Assembly (NCBI GenBank): GCA_003991915.1
Contig: RQTK01000317.1
Coordinates: forward strand, 255,077-319,076
Direction: 5' to 3'
Length of the DNA: 64,000 nucleotides
Source: Elysia chlorotica
Taxonomy: Eukaryota; Mollusca; Gastropoda; Plakobranchidae
Part shown: positions 1 to 11,889 of the stretch, in pieces
Position numbering within the stretch: position 1 is the first letter of the stretch
Layout: the number at the start of each line of letters is the position of its first letter
Position numbers and translations under genes: made by a program
Notes under the pieces: generated by a model
Databases searched by the model: none
The model's input: only the letters and a program-made list of their open reading frames with translations
What the model was told of the DNA's origin: nothing

Positions 1-50
1 GTTGGTAGCGGGATAAATTAAAGAGAAAAAATGTATCATAGGGAGAGTGG

Positions 51-434
51 GTTTGTAAGAAAATAGTTCTTTGACGGAGACCACTGTATAAAGAACATTC
101 TATTATACATGGCACGACATTAGGATAATGGTTGTATTTAGCATTTCAGTCAATTACAAGCAGACTGACATATGATAGATATTCAAATTGCCACCTGTGA
201 TGATTTTAGTTATCCCTGTCTTAAAGAAAATATGTGGAAAGATTTAATTTCTGAGGATGGCTTGTTTAAAAAAGTTGCACCAGAGATGCATTATATACAT
301 AAAAGTTATCAGTCAGAGCCTTGATCAAGTCAGTCACGATTTATGGTGTGAATATTTCATGGACTATATATTTTCACGGCCTCAAATGGCAAGTTTGCGG
401 CAGTCTGTCCCCTTTTGTTGCTCGCTCTCTTTCC

Positions 435-500
<66 letters not shown>

Positions 501-1330
501 GGCTTTTTTACGAACCCTCTCTTAAAATGGGTGTAAGTTTTCTGGAATAAACCGGATTTCTGAATTTGGGCCTCCGGTTGCTATCGTCTTCCTGATTTGG
601 TTCTTGGTTGGATCTCAGAGGTTGATAATAATAATTCTACCTGACCATTCCCTCTACCATCCCCCGAGAGATAGAGACAGAAAGAGAGGGACACAGGCAG
701 ATAGATATCCAGTGATAAACAACAAAAAAGAGAGAAATGGAGTGAGAGGTGTAGGCAGACAACCAGATGGACAAGTAAAAGAAAAGAAATATGCAGAGAG
801 AGAGAGAGAGAAGGGCGTCTAGTTAAAACGGTACAAACCACCACAAATTAAATTAATGATATAGATACTCTTGAGTCACTCTGAGAGATAGGGTAGAGAA
901 TATCTGAAGTAAAGAGAAATAAAAAAAATTACTTTTGTGGGTTTGTAAGCAAATAATTCTTAGACGGAGACCACTGTATAACGAAAATTCTATTATCATA
1001 CATGGCACAAAAATAAGGATAATTGTTGTATTTAGCATTTGAGTCGATTACAAGCAGACTGACATAGATATTCAAATTGCCACCTGTGATGATTTTAGTT
1101 ATCCCTGTCTTAAAGAAAATATGTGGAAAGATTTAATTTCTGAGGATGGCTTGTTTAAAAAAATTGCACCAGAGATGCATTATATACATAAAAGCCATCA
1201 GTCTGAGCCTTGATCAAGTCAGTCACTATTTATAGTGTGAATATTTCATGGAATATATATTTTCACGGCCTCAAATGGCAAGTTTGCGGCAGTCTGTCCC
1301 CTTTTGTTGCTCGCTCTCTCTCTATCTATC
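51..1330. repeat. Direct duplication, about 390 bp, two copies
   Basis: The block at about 51-440 reappears at about 941-1330 with only scattered differences. Shared landmarks in order are: the sequence around ACGGAGACCACTGTATA; a long stretch containing GATGATTTTAGTTATCCC; and TTTTCACGGCCTCAAATGGC followed by a CT run. The two copies are about 890 bases apart. The front part (ATG-TATCATAGGG, then CGGAGACCACTG) also appears, more diverged, near 30160-30215, so at least that part is a dispersed repeat. No transposase or terminal repeat was recognised. Confidence 0.8.
420..497. repeat. CT dinucleotide microsatellite
   Basis: An almost pure CT run of about 78 bases ends the first copy of the duplicated block. 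The second copy of the block ends in a shorter, interrupted CT-rich stretch at about 1313-1387, so this microsatellite belongs to the repeat. A short GA run at about 794-813 lies between them. The serine/leucine-rich reading frames across it are artefacts of the repeat. Confidence 0.9.
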
Positions 1331-1593
1331 TCTCTCCAACATGTCTTTCTTTCCCTTCTTCTCTCTCGCTCTCTCTCTCTCTCTCTTTTCAAAAATGACC
1401 AATGGTTATCATGGTTTCAATCTAATTGCCATTCAACATACAAATGTAGTTAATGCATAGAATCTTGTCACTTGACAAAATGGATTTTAGAGGAACATTG
1501 AATTTTTAGTAAAAAAAAAAAATTGCTTTTTTAAAATATGCCTCTGTACTTCTTTTTACAAACGAAAAAGTTCCCTGGATTAAAAGTCACCTC

Positions 1594-1796
1594 TACGAGT
1601 TAAGTTGGATTAACGTCCAACGTCGGCAATATTTATGCTATATTTTGGGCCCCAACGCTGACATCTGACAAATTTTGTACTGCCACACTCAGCCGATCAC
1701 ATTAAACTGACACCAACCCAACCAGTGGGGGATGAAGTCGCCAAGACTTGAACCACAGAACTCTTGTGTCAGAAGCTGATGTTTTACTCACGTTGC
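1594..1796 (-). repeat. tRNA-derived SINE, minus orientation, diverged
   Basis: On the plus strand the order is: GTTGGATTAACGTCCAAC (3' end), ATATTTTGGGCCCC, ACACCAACCCAACCAGTGGG, then a degenerate tRNA-like head near 1745-1796. This matches the family defined by the intact copy at 55949-56180, read backwards. It lacks a clear B box and is an old copy. Confidence 0.75.
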
Positions 1797-3685
1797 TTCT
1801 AAACTATTGGTAAAATTTGTGGAAAGTTTTGTTTTTGGCAAATTTTGGCTTGTGGGTTTTCAAATGGCAAAACTGCAGGGGACAGTGTTAAAAATATATC
1901 TTGCAGTTGAAGGGATACCAAAGTTACTGTGTGTCAACTTCCATGTTATAAGAAGTACGCTACTTAATTACTATGATATGGATTTATGAAATACTCTGCA
2001 AATACAAGCCACCTGGGATGATTTTAGTTATCCCTGTCTTAAAGTACACATGTGGAAAAATATAAATCTGAGGATGGCTGGTGTATTACTTTTAATCATC
2101 AAGGACTATTTAGTTGTGCACAGATAATAAGCAGTACTTAGTACTTCATTCTCTTTTTAATGCTGAAAATTCCTCTTGTCCGGGCTTTAAATTTCAATAC
2201 AGACCAGTCCAAGCTTTGTCACAGGTTAACAAAGTAACGGAGAGTTGGGGATATTCCTGAAATTCCAACCAAGCTTTCGTGATGTTGCAATATATTGTTT
2301 TAAATACATGATCTGTGATGTTTGTAATAAAATGAGCGTGAGTACAGGATCAAGTCTTCAGATTTTATCCTGGAGGAAAATCTAACAAAAGGTTCAGCTT
2401 TCAAAAAAGGAAGTTGGGGAATTTAAAACAGAATGGGCATAAAAGCCACTAAACTTCTATAATATATAAAGAAAGCTTAAGACAGACATTTGGATTAATG
2501 AAAACTTTAAAAACTGCAGGCCTCCTGTGATGATTTTAGTTATCCCTGTCTTAACAGAAATATCTGTGGAAAGCATTCCATCTGAGGCTGGCCTTTAAAA
2601 AAAAATACCAATAACTGCTTTTTGTCAGCTGTGATGTGCTTTGAGCTACCCACAAAAGCTAGAACTATCAATATTGTTTTGATTTGGCAGTGATCATTTA
2701 ATTATTTTAAAATTTGTTGATTATTGTTATTGAGCAGTTAGTGAAAAAGTTGTATCTCAGCTTTATGGAACGGGGGTAAAAAAAGAAGAGGAAACATTGT
2801 AGTCTTCGAAACGTTTTCTTGACACTTTCATATTTTTCACCAAACTTCCTGTAGCTTACAGAAAACGTTTCTAGGAGGTAATGAGATTTCAAATCAAATG
2901 TCTTACTCTTTGTGAATTTGTGCTTTTCATCTTCCTCATTTTCAAAGTGATTCCAAAAAAGTCTAACAAGAGCTTGGCTCTTACAAACCTAATTTTTCTT
3001 AAAACTGCATAGGACCACAAGTTCGATAGTTATCTCATAATAATGGAGCTTAGCCCAAAATTGATATGGTAAGGGCTTTTTAGTGGGGGAACTGAAAATT
3101 CAGCAAAAATAGATGCAATAGTTTTTTAGATTTGGGCGTAATCTTTAAATTATGCAAACTCATTTTTTCTCATTTGAGCATATTGAGCCAAAAATCGATA
3201 AGAAAAATCTTAGCGATCTGACAATTAAATGAACCAATACAAGTCGAAAAAGGCTGAAAACTGGCATAAGAATGAAGCAGAGTGTCGGCAAGTTCAGCCC
3301 GAAAATAATTATTGGAAATTTTTTTTTTTTAACACCTTTTGGTTGGTTAATTTTTAAAATCAGAGAATAAAACTTAGCTTACTTTAAGAAACTCAATGGT
3401 CTATACCAATAGCGTTTGATCCATTTTATTTTGACTTATAAGGCTTGTTAAAAAAAAGTACAAACATAATTTTTGAGTTTTAGCACTCAAATTCATATCC
3501 TTCAGCTTTGTTCATCCCACAATCCCCACAAATTTTGTGGGTTCCCAACGAATGTTATTAAATGATGGATGAATGTCAACGTGAATAATGAATAGAAAAT
3601 GTTTCCTTCTTTAAGTATGTATGGCTGTAATAAGATTTGGATTTTGCATAGGCATGTTTTTACAATTATCTCTTTGACATTGCAG

Positions 3686-5114
3686 ATTGTGATTTTAGAA
3701 CACAAGTCTATCATTTCGGCTGGATACAGTTGTGTCCTCCACATTCATTCCTGTGTTGAGGAAATAACTCTTAAGGTAAGAAAATACTTACACCCCCGTG
3801 AACCTGTTAATGTTATATACCATGAAGTAGTTGTAGAATATCATAGGCACATTGTTGTATTTATGATAGTATCTAAGAAAAGCTTTCAATTTCAGTTTAC
3901 CCCCTTGGTCTGATAAAAAAATCTGTGTAAGCCATTCGTAAGTCGTGTTATTCCCGATGTATAACGACTGCTCATCCTCTTAGTCGGTTTTAGATCTTGG
4001 CTAAGCCTTACAGTATCGCCTACGGTGTCAATATACTGAATACAATAAACTGACAAAATGTGCGTGATTTCCAAGAAAGAGAGATTTAGGGTACATAATC
4101 AATGAAACTCGTAACTTAAGCCCCACTTTGTTCCATTGTCTGCAACAAGACATACTGAATCGGATCGGTGTGATTGGCGTAAAAGTTCAGATACTTATAA
4201 TATATTGGAAAGCTTTAGTCAAAATGTCCCTCTTTTTAGGTAACTCAGGTTGGCAGCTCTGCTTATTTATTTATAACACATTGCCTTCTGGGAAGTTTGC
4301 ACTATACTATGGTCTTGGAATTATATTTAGTTCATGTAGGGGCTGTGTTTATGATACTGTCAGATGAACATCAACAAAAACACATTTAGTAGAACGAACT
4401 AGTACTGTCCATGGTATACTTTTTAAGCTAGTGTTTTAGTCAATATTTAGTGATAACTGAACCAAATTAGCTAGACCATTGACTAGGTTTGCGGTGACAA
4501 ATTTATTTATCAAGCTAAAAGTCTTTATCTGTCTTCTGAAAAGTTGGCAACTATGTATATAATGGGAGTAAGATAATAAGCATTTGAAGAAAATATGTTT
4601 GACAAGTTTTAACGTAGCATTTTAAATATTCAATCAAGTTAATTTGCTCTTTTCTTGGACAGGCCATGCTTTGCTTAATTGACAAAAAGACGGGAGAGAA
4701 GTCTCAAAAGAGACCACGCTTCATCAAACAGGACCAGGCTGGTATAGCCAGACTCGAAGTGAATGGAGGCCTTATCTGCTTAGAAACATTCAAAGACTTT
4801 CCACAAATGGGCAGATTCACGTTGAGGGATGAAGGTAAGTGTGCATACACCCGTCTGCAAATTATATACAGTGGTGTCTGTGTAGGAACTCCCTGAAAAA
4901 TTATTATACCACCACATTAAACCAATATTAAGAGATGGATATTTTAAGAATACAATTCTCTATTTTTCAAAATCTTTAAAAAAATATTTTTTACCTTACC
5001 AACGAAATAGAGACAAGTATTGGGCAGGAGCTGTTTGTCACTGTACTTGTTGTTTTTTTTTGTCTGCCAGGTAAAACCATTGCTATAGGAAAAGTGCTCA
5101 AGATCATTGAATAA
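3686..5114 (+). CDS. GSPT1: Eukaryotic release factor eRF3 GTPase subunit, C-terminal exons (partial)
   Basis: Three coding exons: 3686-3775, 4663-4834 and 5071-5114, joined in phases 0 and 1 with AG/GT borders (for example GAAG|GTAAGT). The translation contains VILEHKSII, YSCVLHIHSCVEEI, CLIDKKTGEKS, RPRFIKQDQ, ICLETFKDFPQMGRFTLRDEG and KTIAIGKVLK. These are the hallmark last-domain (EF-Tu domain 3-like) sequence of eRF3/GSPT1, which with eRF1 drives GTP-dependent release of finished peptides at stop codons. The final tail is short (KIIE then TAA), where vertebrate proteins end a few residues later. The GTPase domain and N-terminus lie upstream of the window. Close relatives (HBS1, EF1A) are less likely because the GRFTLRDEGKTIAIGKV run fits eRF3 best. 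Confidence 0.95.
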
Positions 5115-6432
5115 AGGGAGCTACAAAAGCAAAGCCAGGTGCTGGACGCCATTGACGCTGCAAACATCCAGCATTGCTCTTCACTTTAGAGAATCTTTCA
5201 GGAATATGGTGCAGATCTTGCTCTGATAAAAATGAAAAACTGTTCATATACAACTGCTACGTAAAAAAAATTAAATGTGAACAAAATGATGGAGTATCTA
5301 CCTTGAATATTTCAGTTATATTTATGGTAGTTTGAAGATATAAACTATCTAATTTATTGTCGAAAATGTTCTTCTTCCCAGCATTACCTCACTGAAGCAT
5401 TGCTCCTTTCCAACCTCTTTGTTTCTGAAAAGTAGTGAAGCTTAAAGCTATACTTGAAACAAATGTCCATATTTCTTTCTGTCAAGTCGTGATAGAAAAT
5501 GTGCAAGATAAGCAGAAATCCACCCAGTATACTTCTAAAATCTACAGATAGAGTTTACGGCATCTTGTGCCCAGTTTAAGTTACAAAAAGACTGATCTGA
5601 AACTAGAAATACAATTATAGTAAATTGCCACTAAACGGTACTCTCTGCCTCATCTGCTGAAAAGTATTTAGATTTGGCTAGTACTCGTCAGTGTTTGCAC
5701 TGATTTGATTTTCCATGGCTTAAAAAAAAAACTTGTAATTTTTACATATATTGCCAAGGAGTGATAACTCTGACTAGATGGTTGGTGGTGCAGTCACATT
5801 GGAAAAGTTTTTCTGAGGAGATATCAAATGCAAGCGATAAAATATGCTTTAAAAAGAGAACATAACTTTAAGATATAAATATAAATTAACCTTCAAATTT
5901 CAACATTTTTATGATTCTATCTGGAAAGGCTATGCACTGTCTGCTTCTTCTTCAGTACGCCATTGTCTTAATTATGTCATTGCTAAATGGATTTTCAATC
6001 TGTTACATTGGGAGCAGGTGCATTTTGATTTTTAACTTATGATGTCAAGCATTTTATTAATGTAAATGCCTTACTGTATTAATGATTTGGGTGATAAGAG
6101 AATGTGTAGTAAGATTGTACATAGTTGCAATGTCCAAGAGTGAGTGGGGATGCAGAAGTGTAATATTTACATGTATGTCCACTGCACATAGTTGTGATTG
6201 TTAAGCATAAATGTTCAAGTGCTGTGAGCGAACCTTGTTTTAAACCAATTTCACTTTGTGGAAGATGAGGCATTTAACAAAACAATATTGTTTCTTTCAT
6301 TTGCTGTGTGAGCATCCAAATAATAGATAATATTGAAAATATGAGAATGAAAAGAGGAAAAAAGGCTAGAATGGAATTGAAGTTGCCTTTTTCGTTGTCA
6401 ACATGATAAAAGATGTTTGAGGTTAAAATAAA
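5115..6432 (+). other. GSPT1: GSPT1 3' untranslated region with poly(A) signal
   Basis: Sequence after the GSPT1 stop has no coding signal. An AATAAA lies at 6427-6432 in the context GTTAAAATAAAGTTTTATG, a credible polyadenylation signal about 1.3 kb after the stop. The extent of the UTR is inferred. Earlier AT-rich hexamers are not as clear. Confidence 0.6.
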
Positions 6433-7149
6433 GTTTTATGAATGAATGATCTCGTTTGTGTTTTGTTGTTCCATGTTTGATTTTTTTTCAATAAAAATGA
6501 TTAATTATGAGGTAAAGGTGTCTGGAAATTTGACAGCTGTGAACCAGATTTTTTTTTATTGTACATGTACTTGTAATAATAAGACTAAGAGAAGCAATAA
6601 AAAAATGATCACTCAATTGTGTAGACAAACATAGCAAGGTCCAAAGGAAAATACATGTGTAGATGATCCGAAGACGTAAATAAACCATATTTAGTTGAGG
6701 AACAGCAAGCCTCTTTTTTTTTCTTCCTTTAAGTTCTAAGAAAAATATTACATGTAGTTATTTTAAAGCTTGTTAGCCCCAGTGTTAAAGGCCGATTAAA
6801 AAAAAAAGTGCCTACCTCCTGTGAAATCTTAACTCAGAATTGTATGCGTAATCAGTCTTTGTTGAAATTCTATAACTAACACACTCTGTCTGAAAAGAGG
6901 AACTATCCAATTTTCACGGCAGGTCTCCCAAGCTTGGATCTGTTAATGTCAGTTATGTATGTACGTTTCCCTGGTGTGTTTCCTGTGATATGCCGTAAAC
7001 CTTGTTTACCCTGAACACTTTGACTGCCTGGGATGAATACTAAAATCCTCAGAAAATCCCCATAAAGATTTCTACTATAGTCAAAATAGGCAGTTAAAGT
7101 GTTAATTTACTGACTAGTACTAGTAGATATTAAGTTTGTTATCACATTT
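6433..7149. other. Intergenic, nothing recognised
   Basis: AT-rich sequence after the GSPT1 poly(A) signal, with homopolymer T and A runs. No exon, repeat family or RNA was recognised before LINE-derived sequence begins at about 7150. Confidence 0.5.
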
Positions 7150-7790
7150 TTCTTAGAGACAAAATTATGTGGAGAAAAAAATGATTAATGAAGAAGATTG
7201 GATGCACTTTCTAATTATATATCCACCTTCACACATTTATAAAAATATCTATAAATCATTAAATGGCTTGAAAAAACAGGGGAATCGGTTGAACGTTTCT
7301 CTCAAGAGGTCATCTTTAACAATATAAAACATACCAAGGAAGACAAAAATTATGATGGTTTCAACATCCAATTATGTTAACAAATCGGTAGCGAAATACA
7401 ATCCTGACCATGAAACCTGTTCGTTTTGCCAACGATATTGCGAATCAGCAGAGCATCTATTCTCAAAATGCCTACATGTCAAACAATTATGGATCAGTTT
7501 AGAGGATCTAATTAAAGAAAAATGCTCACAAACTCTTTTCAAATTGAACAAAAACCGTTTAATACTAAATTATAAATTACATTTCAGATTTCATTGTTTA
7601 ATTGACAAAATATTTTATCTACAGATGTAAGTTCAGTAAAGTGAAACCGGTGATAAAACTTGTTAAAATATGAAATATACAGAAGATATGTTGTAGAGAA
7701 AGATCTTAAAATTCTCAAGAAGCATACTGTTCGGTCAGAGCAAATGGGGCCCTTACGCAAATGTAATTATCGCACCAGAATGTTAAGATT
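7150..7790 (+). mobile_element. LINE (non-LTR retrotransposon) C-terminal fragment
   Basis: The frame around 7352-7630 contains a zinc-knuckle-like end, CSFCQ...ESAEHLFSKC, followed by LWISLEDLI. This is the typical cysteine/histidine C-terminal motif placed after the reverse transcriptase in Tx1/L1-like LINEs. Weak homology continues on both sides: upstream a frame with IYKSLNG and GNRLNVSLK is broken from it by a stop, and downstream a frame reads IYRRYVVEK in another register. No reverse transcriptase core is present, so this is a 5'-truncated, decayed copy. A TTATC-rich stretch near 8430-8460 might be its tail, but the link is weak. Confidence 0.6.
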
Positions 7791-8519
7791 AAAGGCAGGC
7801 ATATACCAATGCAATCTACCTCACAGCTCCGTTTGCCGAGAGCCCAGATTGTAAGACCGATTGCATAGTGTATGCGCAAAAAATTATACAATCCGCCTCA
7901 TGGCAGACGATCGCACGGCAGATACAGACCACAAAATATCTAGTTAGTTTACAAATACTTAGTTATAGTAATTTTATTAATATTATGACTTTAGTAGTAC
8001 GGGGTAGTTGTAAGAGATGTAGATGCTTTTTTGTCTGTCGTGGTTGTTTGGTCTTGTCGTAAGTTGTTTTTCTGTTTTTCTTTTTTGTTTTCTATTCTCT
8101 TTCTTCGCTTTTGTGTGGTTTACTTATCATGTTAAAAAGAAAATTAATACTACCCTCATGAGTATTTTAACTTTGAGGTTAATACATATTGTTTAAAAAA
8201 AAATAATATTGCTACAAAATTGCTATATACTAAGCGGACTTGTGTTTGTAGATGGATATACAGGTATATTGTTTCTAAATAATAATCATTCATTTCTCAC
8301 AGTTTGTAATTTACATCGTTTTACATACATATGTAAAATATTCATTTTTCTTTCTCAATGTGTATTGATGTTAAATTTAACTAAACGTATAATTGTGGAA
8401 GACAGGCAAACTGCCCTAGGGATAGCAAAGGCTTATCTTATCTTAATAATTTTATCTTATAGAATTAGAATGCGATCTGTTTGCTGCCTCAGCCTGTCAT
8501 GAACTGATGGCAAAGTGTG
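7791..8519. other. Intergenic, possible LINE 3' tail only
   Basis: AT-rich sequence following the LINE fragment. A stretch GCTTATCTTATC near 8431 could be a LINE tail. I see no exon. Confidence 0.4.
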
Positions 8520-8690
8520 TGCGGGAGGAATCTGGCACAAGAAGTAGAGCGTCAGACTGCTATTCGGGAGGTACAAGTATCACTATCAATATCAAATTCG
8601 AACCCATGATCGGGCGAAATTATTTGTCAGATTTCATCCCCTATTAACTGGGTCTGCAGTCAATGAAGTTAGGAAAACAACCAACCAACC
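8520..8690 (+). repeat. tRNA-derived SINE, plus orientation, diverged
   Basis: A B-box-like AAATTCGAACCC lies near 8600, then CCCCTATTAACTGGGTCTG (compare CCCTACTGGTTGGGTCGG in the intact copy). The end is AAAACAACCAACCAACC, the tail signature of this family. The middle is shortened. Confidence 0.6.
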
Positions 8691-8803
8691 GATTTGTGTT
8701 TGGAAAGGAGTAGCCTTTACCCTACTAATACTATGCTTGAAACAACACCTGAGGTCACATCTAACTTTATTTTAAAAAATCAGAAGCCACAGACACAAAT
8801 ACA

Positions 8804-9305
8804 TTTATTCTGACTGAATGAATAAAAAAACACAAAAAACTTGTCACATTTATGGTACAACTAATACAAAATATTAAATTAAAGAAAAGAACAGTCAAAT
8901 TTTCTGGCAAAATGACCATTTTTCCCTGTAGTACAAGTGCTTTTTTGTGAATTTTTGTATTATCTGATTAATTCTCGTGCGTTCATTTTTTGTTTTGTTT
9001 ACGTGCCATTAGACACATTTAGAACATAAATTATTATCATTCACACAATTTCAAAAAATGAAACTGCGAGAAGTAGGCACATTCTGTTTCTCCTCAGTAT
9101 CAGAGTCTGGTAGATTCACGTTTGCATTGCTCCCGTCACCTCTATCACCATTTGCATCTTCTGAATCTGCTTCAGTATCACTTTCTCCATTCTCTCCTTC
9201 TTCCTCACCTATCAGATCAGATCTTCACCATCTTCATCTTCAAGAAAAGCATTCTGAGTAAGATGAGCAAGAAAACGATGGGATTTTGAGGATGATCTAA
9301 ATCGC
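8804..9305 (-). pseudogene. Acidic C-terminal coding fragment, probably a broken gene copy or unspliced last exon
   Basis: Read on the minus strand, 9209-9051 encodes a strongly acidic 52-residue tail (starts GEEEGENGES, contains NLPDSDTEEKQN, ends SFIF then TGA). An AATAAA complement lies at 8804-8809, about 240 bases later. Just upstream in another frame, about 9305-9216, comes SHRFLAHLTQNAFLEDEDG and then EDLI before stops. The two frames meet at GATCTGATCTGATAGG, where a 5-base ATCTG tandem duplication would explain the shift. Alternatively GATAG|GTGAGG is a splice border. I do not recognise the protein. A retrocopied or decaying host gene is my best reading. No poly(A) tract was seen at the 3' end. 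Confidence 0.35.
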
Positions 9306-9689
9306 TAACGAGGCCGATATTTTGCGAGCAGAAAACTTAAACAGAACGTTGGCACTTCTATTGATCGAAAGAAATCAGTTTGTTTACGGAAACAACATCG
9401 TTTTAAACGTTTACGCTGTACTTCCAATGTGTATGCCCAGCAAATCTGACTTCAAATGTGTTTACTTTTACCGAAAGAGTACTCAGTTTTCTAAAAGATG
9501 TAACTCGGCAACCACGTTATATTTTCTAAAGCGCTAAAAAGCTATCGAACATAAAACTATTCTTTGACGATGTGTAAATCTGCTTTTTCCAGAGGAAAAT
9601 TATATATAATGATAATCCTTACACAAAATGCGCATGCCAAACTCGTGTCTTATAGGGTGATATCAGGCGCCCCCGTTAAAAAGACCAGC
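9306..9689. other. No feature recognised
   Basis: Between the acidic fragment and the GC-rich hairpin. Short open frames exist, but none has recognisable protein sequence or splice context. Confidence 0.4.
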
Positions 9690-9727
9690 GGGTGATGGCG
9701 GGCCCCCCCGTAGGGGGGGGGGGGGAG
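9690..9727. other. C7/G14 foldback tract
   Basis: GGCGGG, then seven C, then CGTA, then an uninterrupted run of about 14 G. It can fold on itself and has strong G-quadruplex potential. It stands out from the AT-rich background and may also be a spot of assembly uncertainty. Confidence 0.6.
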
Positions 9728-9989
9728 CCTACATTATTATGGATTTTAACAAACCTGCTTGTTTATTGTGAGCAGCTCGTTGTATGGAATGTTTGTTGAA
9801 GCCGTATGTGGCCCAATCCAGTGCCTCCATATTGAGCCATTCACAACTACCTATATCCAACTTTCCCCCCACCTTTTTTCCACACTACACACACAGACCC
9901 ATGTTAAAACCACGATGTCCTTAAAGAGTTTAAGCAACCGTACTTGTGGCTCTGACGTGTACATGTAGCGTGTAGAAAAACGGGGCTCG

Positions 9990-10755
9990 CGCTACAAGAA
10001 TGTGACTTGTGGATAATTGGCAGTTGTAGGTTTGACACTGTGGAGGCTCTTCACCTCTCAATAGGAAGGCGTGAGATGAGAATGTCCACGTCGGACTTGG
10101 TCGAGTACCACCTGTTCAAGTCGTCTGGCCTGAGGCGCTCCTGCCCAGTGATCTAGATGCGGTTGAACACAGTGTGATTTATTGTTTGTCATAATTATTG
10201 TTCCATCGTGCTTTCCAATTGCCTCTTATAAACTTATGTACAACAGGCTTTGCATCTGATGTCGGGATCTGCACATGAGTAGGTTCGAGTTCGAGCCCGA
10301 TCTTGGCGAGTTCTCAGCCATTTCATTTCCTTCAATTCCAACATGGCTGGGAGTCCAGCAGAGAACAATTTTATTATTTTTATGTAGTTCGTGGATTTGT
10401 TTTCAACATGTTAAGAATTTTTGGATTGTTCAAATTCGCCTCCCCCATTGCTTTCACCTGAGAAAGCGAGTCAGAGAGGATTAAAAATGTTCCTTTTCTC
10501 GAGGTGGAGACGGTTTCGAGTGAGTGCCATACACAGGGCCACTGCCTCCGCAGTAAATATTGACGCCTGCGCACTCACCGCGCAGCATTTATCTGCTGAG
10601 GATGAGTGGCAGGCAGCTCCGACACAGGTCTCATCTCTAGACCCATCAGTGAAAAGTAGATCATGGAAAACAGGGTGAAAAGCAGGATTGTCAGGGTGAG
10701 ATTTTATATTGAAGGACATTGTAAGGATAGTTTGTCCCTTCTTTCTGCCAAGCAA
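9990..10755 (-). mobile_element. LINE with RNase H domain, 3' part of ORF2 (I/jockey-like group), decayed
   Basis: On the minus strand, 10755 to about 10560 carries LLFTDGSRDE and then SIFTAEAVALCMAL. A shifted frame follows at about 10540-10380 with FLILSDSLSQVKAM. The D, E and D in TDGS, TAEA and SDSLS are the catalytic set of an RNase H domain. Beyond it, about 10260-10180 reads VPTSDAKPVVHKFI and GNWKARWNNNYD, then a frame with GHSHLTPSYLLE. That is the familiar end of RNase H-bearing LINEs (W..EWN and RLRIGHTRLTH-type motifs). Several frame changes and stops show that it is dead. The reverse transcriptase is missing, so the copy is 5' truncated. Confidence 0.75.
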
Positions 10756-11889
10756 GAGGATGAGCCATGCTTAGCTGTGCAGCTTATGTTATACTATAGA
10801 TAAGTTATACTGGCCCTTCAAAAAGTGCACATACAGCAAAATAAAGATGTTTCCGCTTGTTGAACACTTCTCACGTCGCCCATCAAAGCAGAAGGACTTC
10901 ATACAAAACCTCCTCATAACATGATCAAACAAATAAAGTAACAACACACGAGTTTTGTTAAGTAATGCCTTTGTATTCTCATTCTACAAGTACAAGAAGA
11001 AAAAATAAATCCCACGATTGAATACAAGTGCATGTGAAATAACAATGCCAGTCATGTTATATTCAAATGTTGCACTATACAGTTTTAGATGATAAAAAAA
11101 GTCAGTCATTGAATAAAATATGTGGATGGTTGAAATTAAATTCACTGAATCCTGGAACAAAACCAAAAGTGCTAACTTGCAATCACAGTACAATACAAAA
11201 TTGGATGCCTCTGATTACTGTGCTCTAACAAGAGTTTGATATTTTAATATTAAATTAAGGTTATACCTTCTACATGTATCAAAACCAAAATAAAACATGT
11301 ATATTGATCTTAAAAATATTTTATATGACATCAATAGTGATGATGATGATAATAATGATAATATTTAATAATCGATACATGCAGTAGAGGCAATGGCTCA
11401 AAAAGATGTTACCCATTTTAAAAGAAAAATATTAAGGCACATGAAATACACAGAAATTGCATGTCATGGAAGTTGGAATACATCATTACATGCAATTGAG
11501 ATTTTGTTTCTTAAAAAATATATGGTACATGTGTATCCATCAACCGTTCACAGCCACCATTGTTTTGATACGGTACTCTCACTGATTTGTTGATCACTGA
11601 AATATGAAATTATACAAAAATTGCCCGGTAATCCATGAAAAGACCAGCCCCGACAATACATGTACGATGAATTGGTTTTCACCTCAAATTTTGTTTCATA
11701 TACCGACTCCCGTTTCACAACTGGTGTCTACTAATCATCATGAATGACTTTCATACTTCTGATTATCACTCCATCCTGATTTGTATGAGATAATCTGAAG
11801 AACAATTGACATAGGCTTACATTAGGAGAAACATGTACTTGTTTCCCTGTCTGTTGAAGTCTTCAATAACACCACTTACTTAATAGTCT

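Larger units (their letters stand above)
191..2555 (+). repeat. Four copies of a 26-base conserved core
   Basis: The core GATGATTTTAGTTATCCC followed by TGTCTTAA occurs at about 191-225, 1080-1115, 2009-2044 and 2521-2555. It is preceded by CC(A/T)CCTG and followed by a gapped match to ATGTGGAAA and CTGAGG-TGGC. Copies 1 and 2 sit in the long duplication. Copies 3 and 4 share only about 70 bases and are otherwise diverged, so the core is conserved beyond its surroundings. Spacings are about 889, 929 and 512 bases. Confidence 0.75.
1..3685. other. Probable GSPT1 intron, repeat-rich
   Basis: No coding exon could be supported here. The first recognisable GSPT1 exon begins at 3686 behind a good acceptor (tgacattgcag), and it starts well inside the protein, so this stretch is most simply the preceding intron. 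It holds a duplicated block, four copies of a short core, CT microsatellites and a SINE copy, listed separately. The stretch from about 2600 to 3680 is plain AT-rich sequence in which I see nothing else. That it is intronic is inference; the preceding exon must lie outside the window. Confidence 0.5.

Noticed and set aside
257-550. Open frames over the CT run
   Set aside because: Serine/leucine repeats come from the microsatellite; the start lies in duplicated noncoding sequence.
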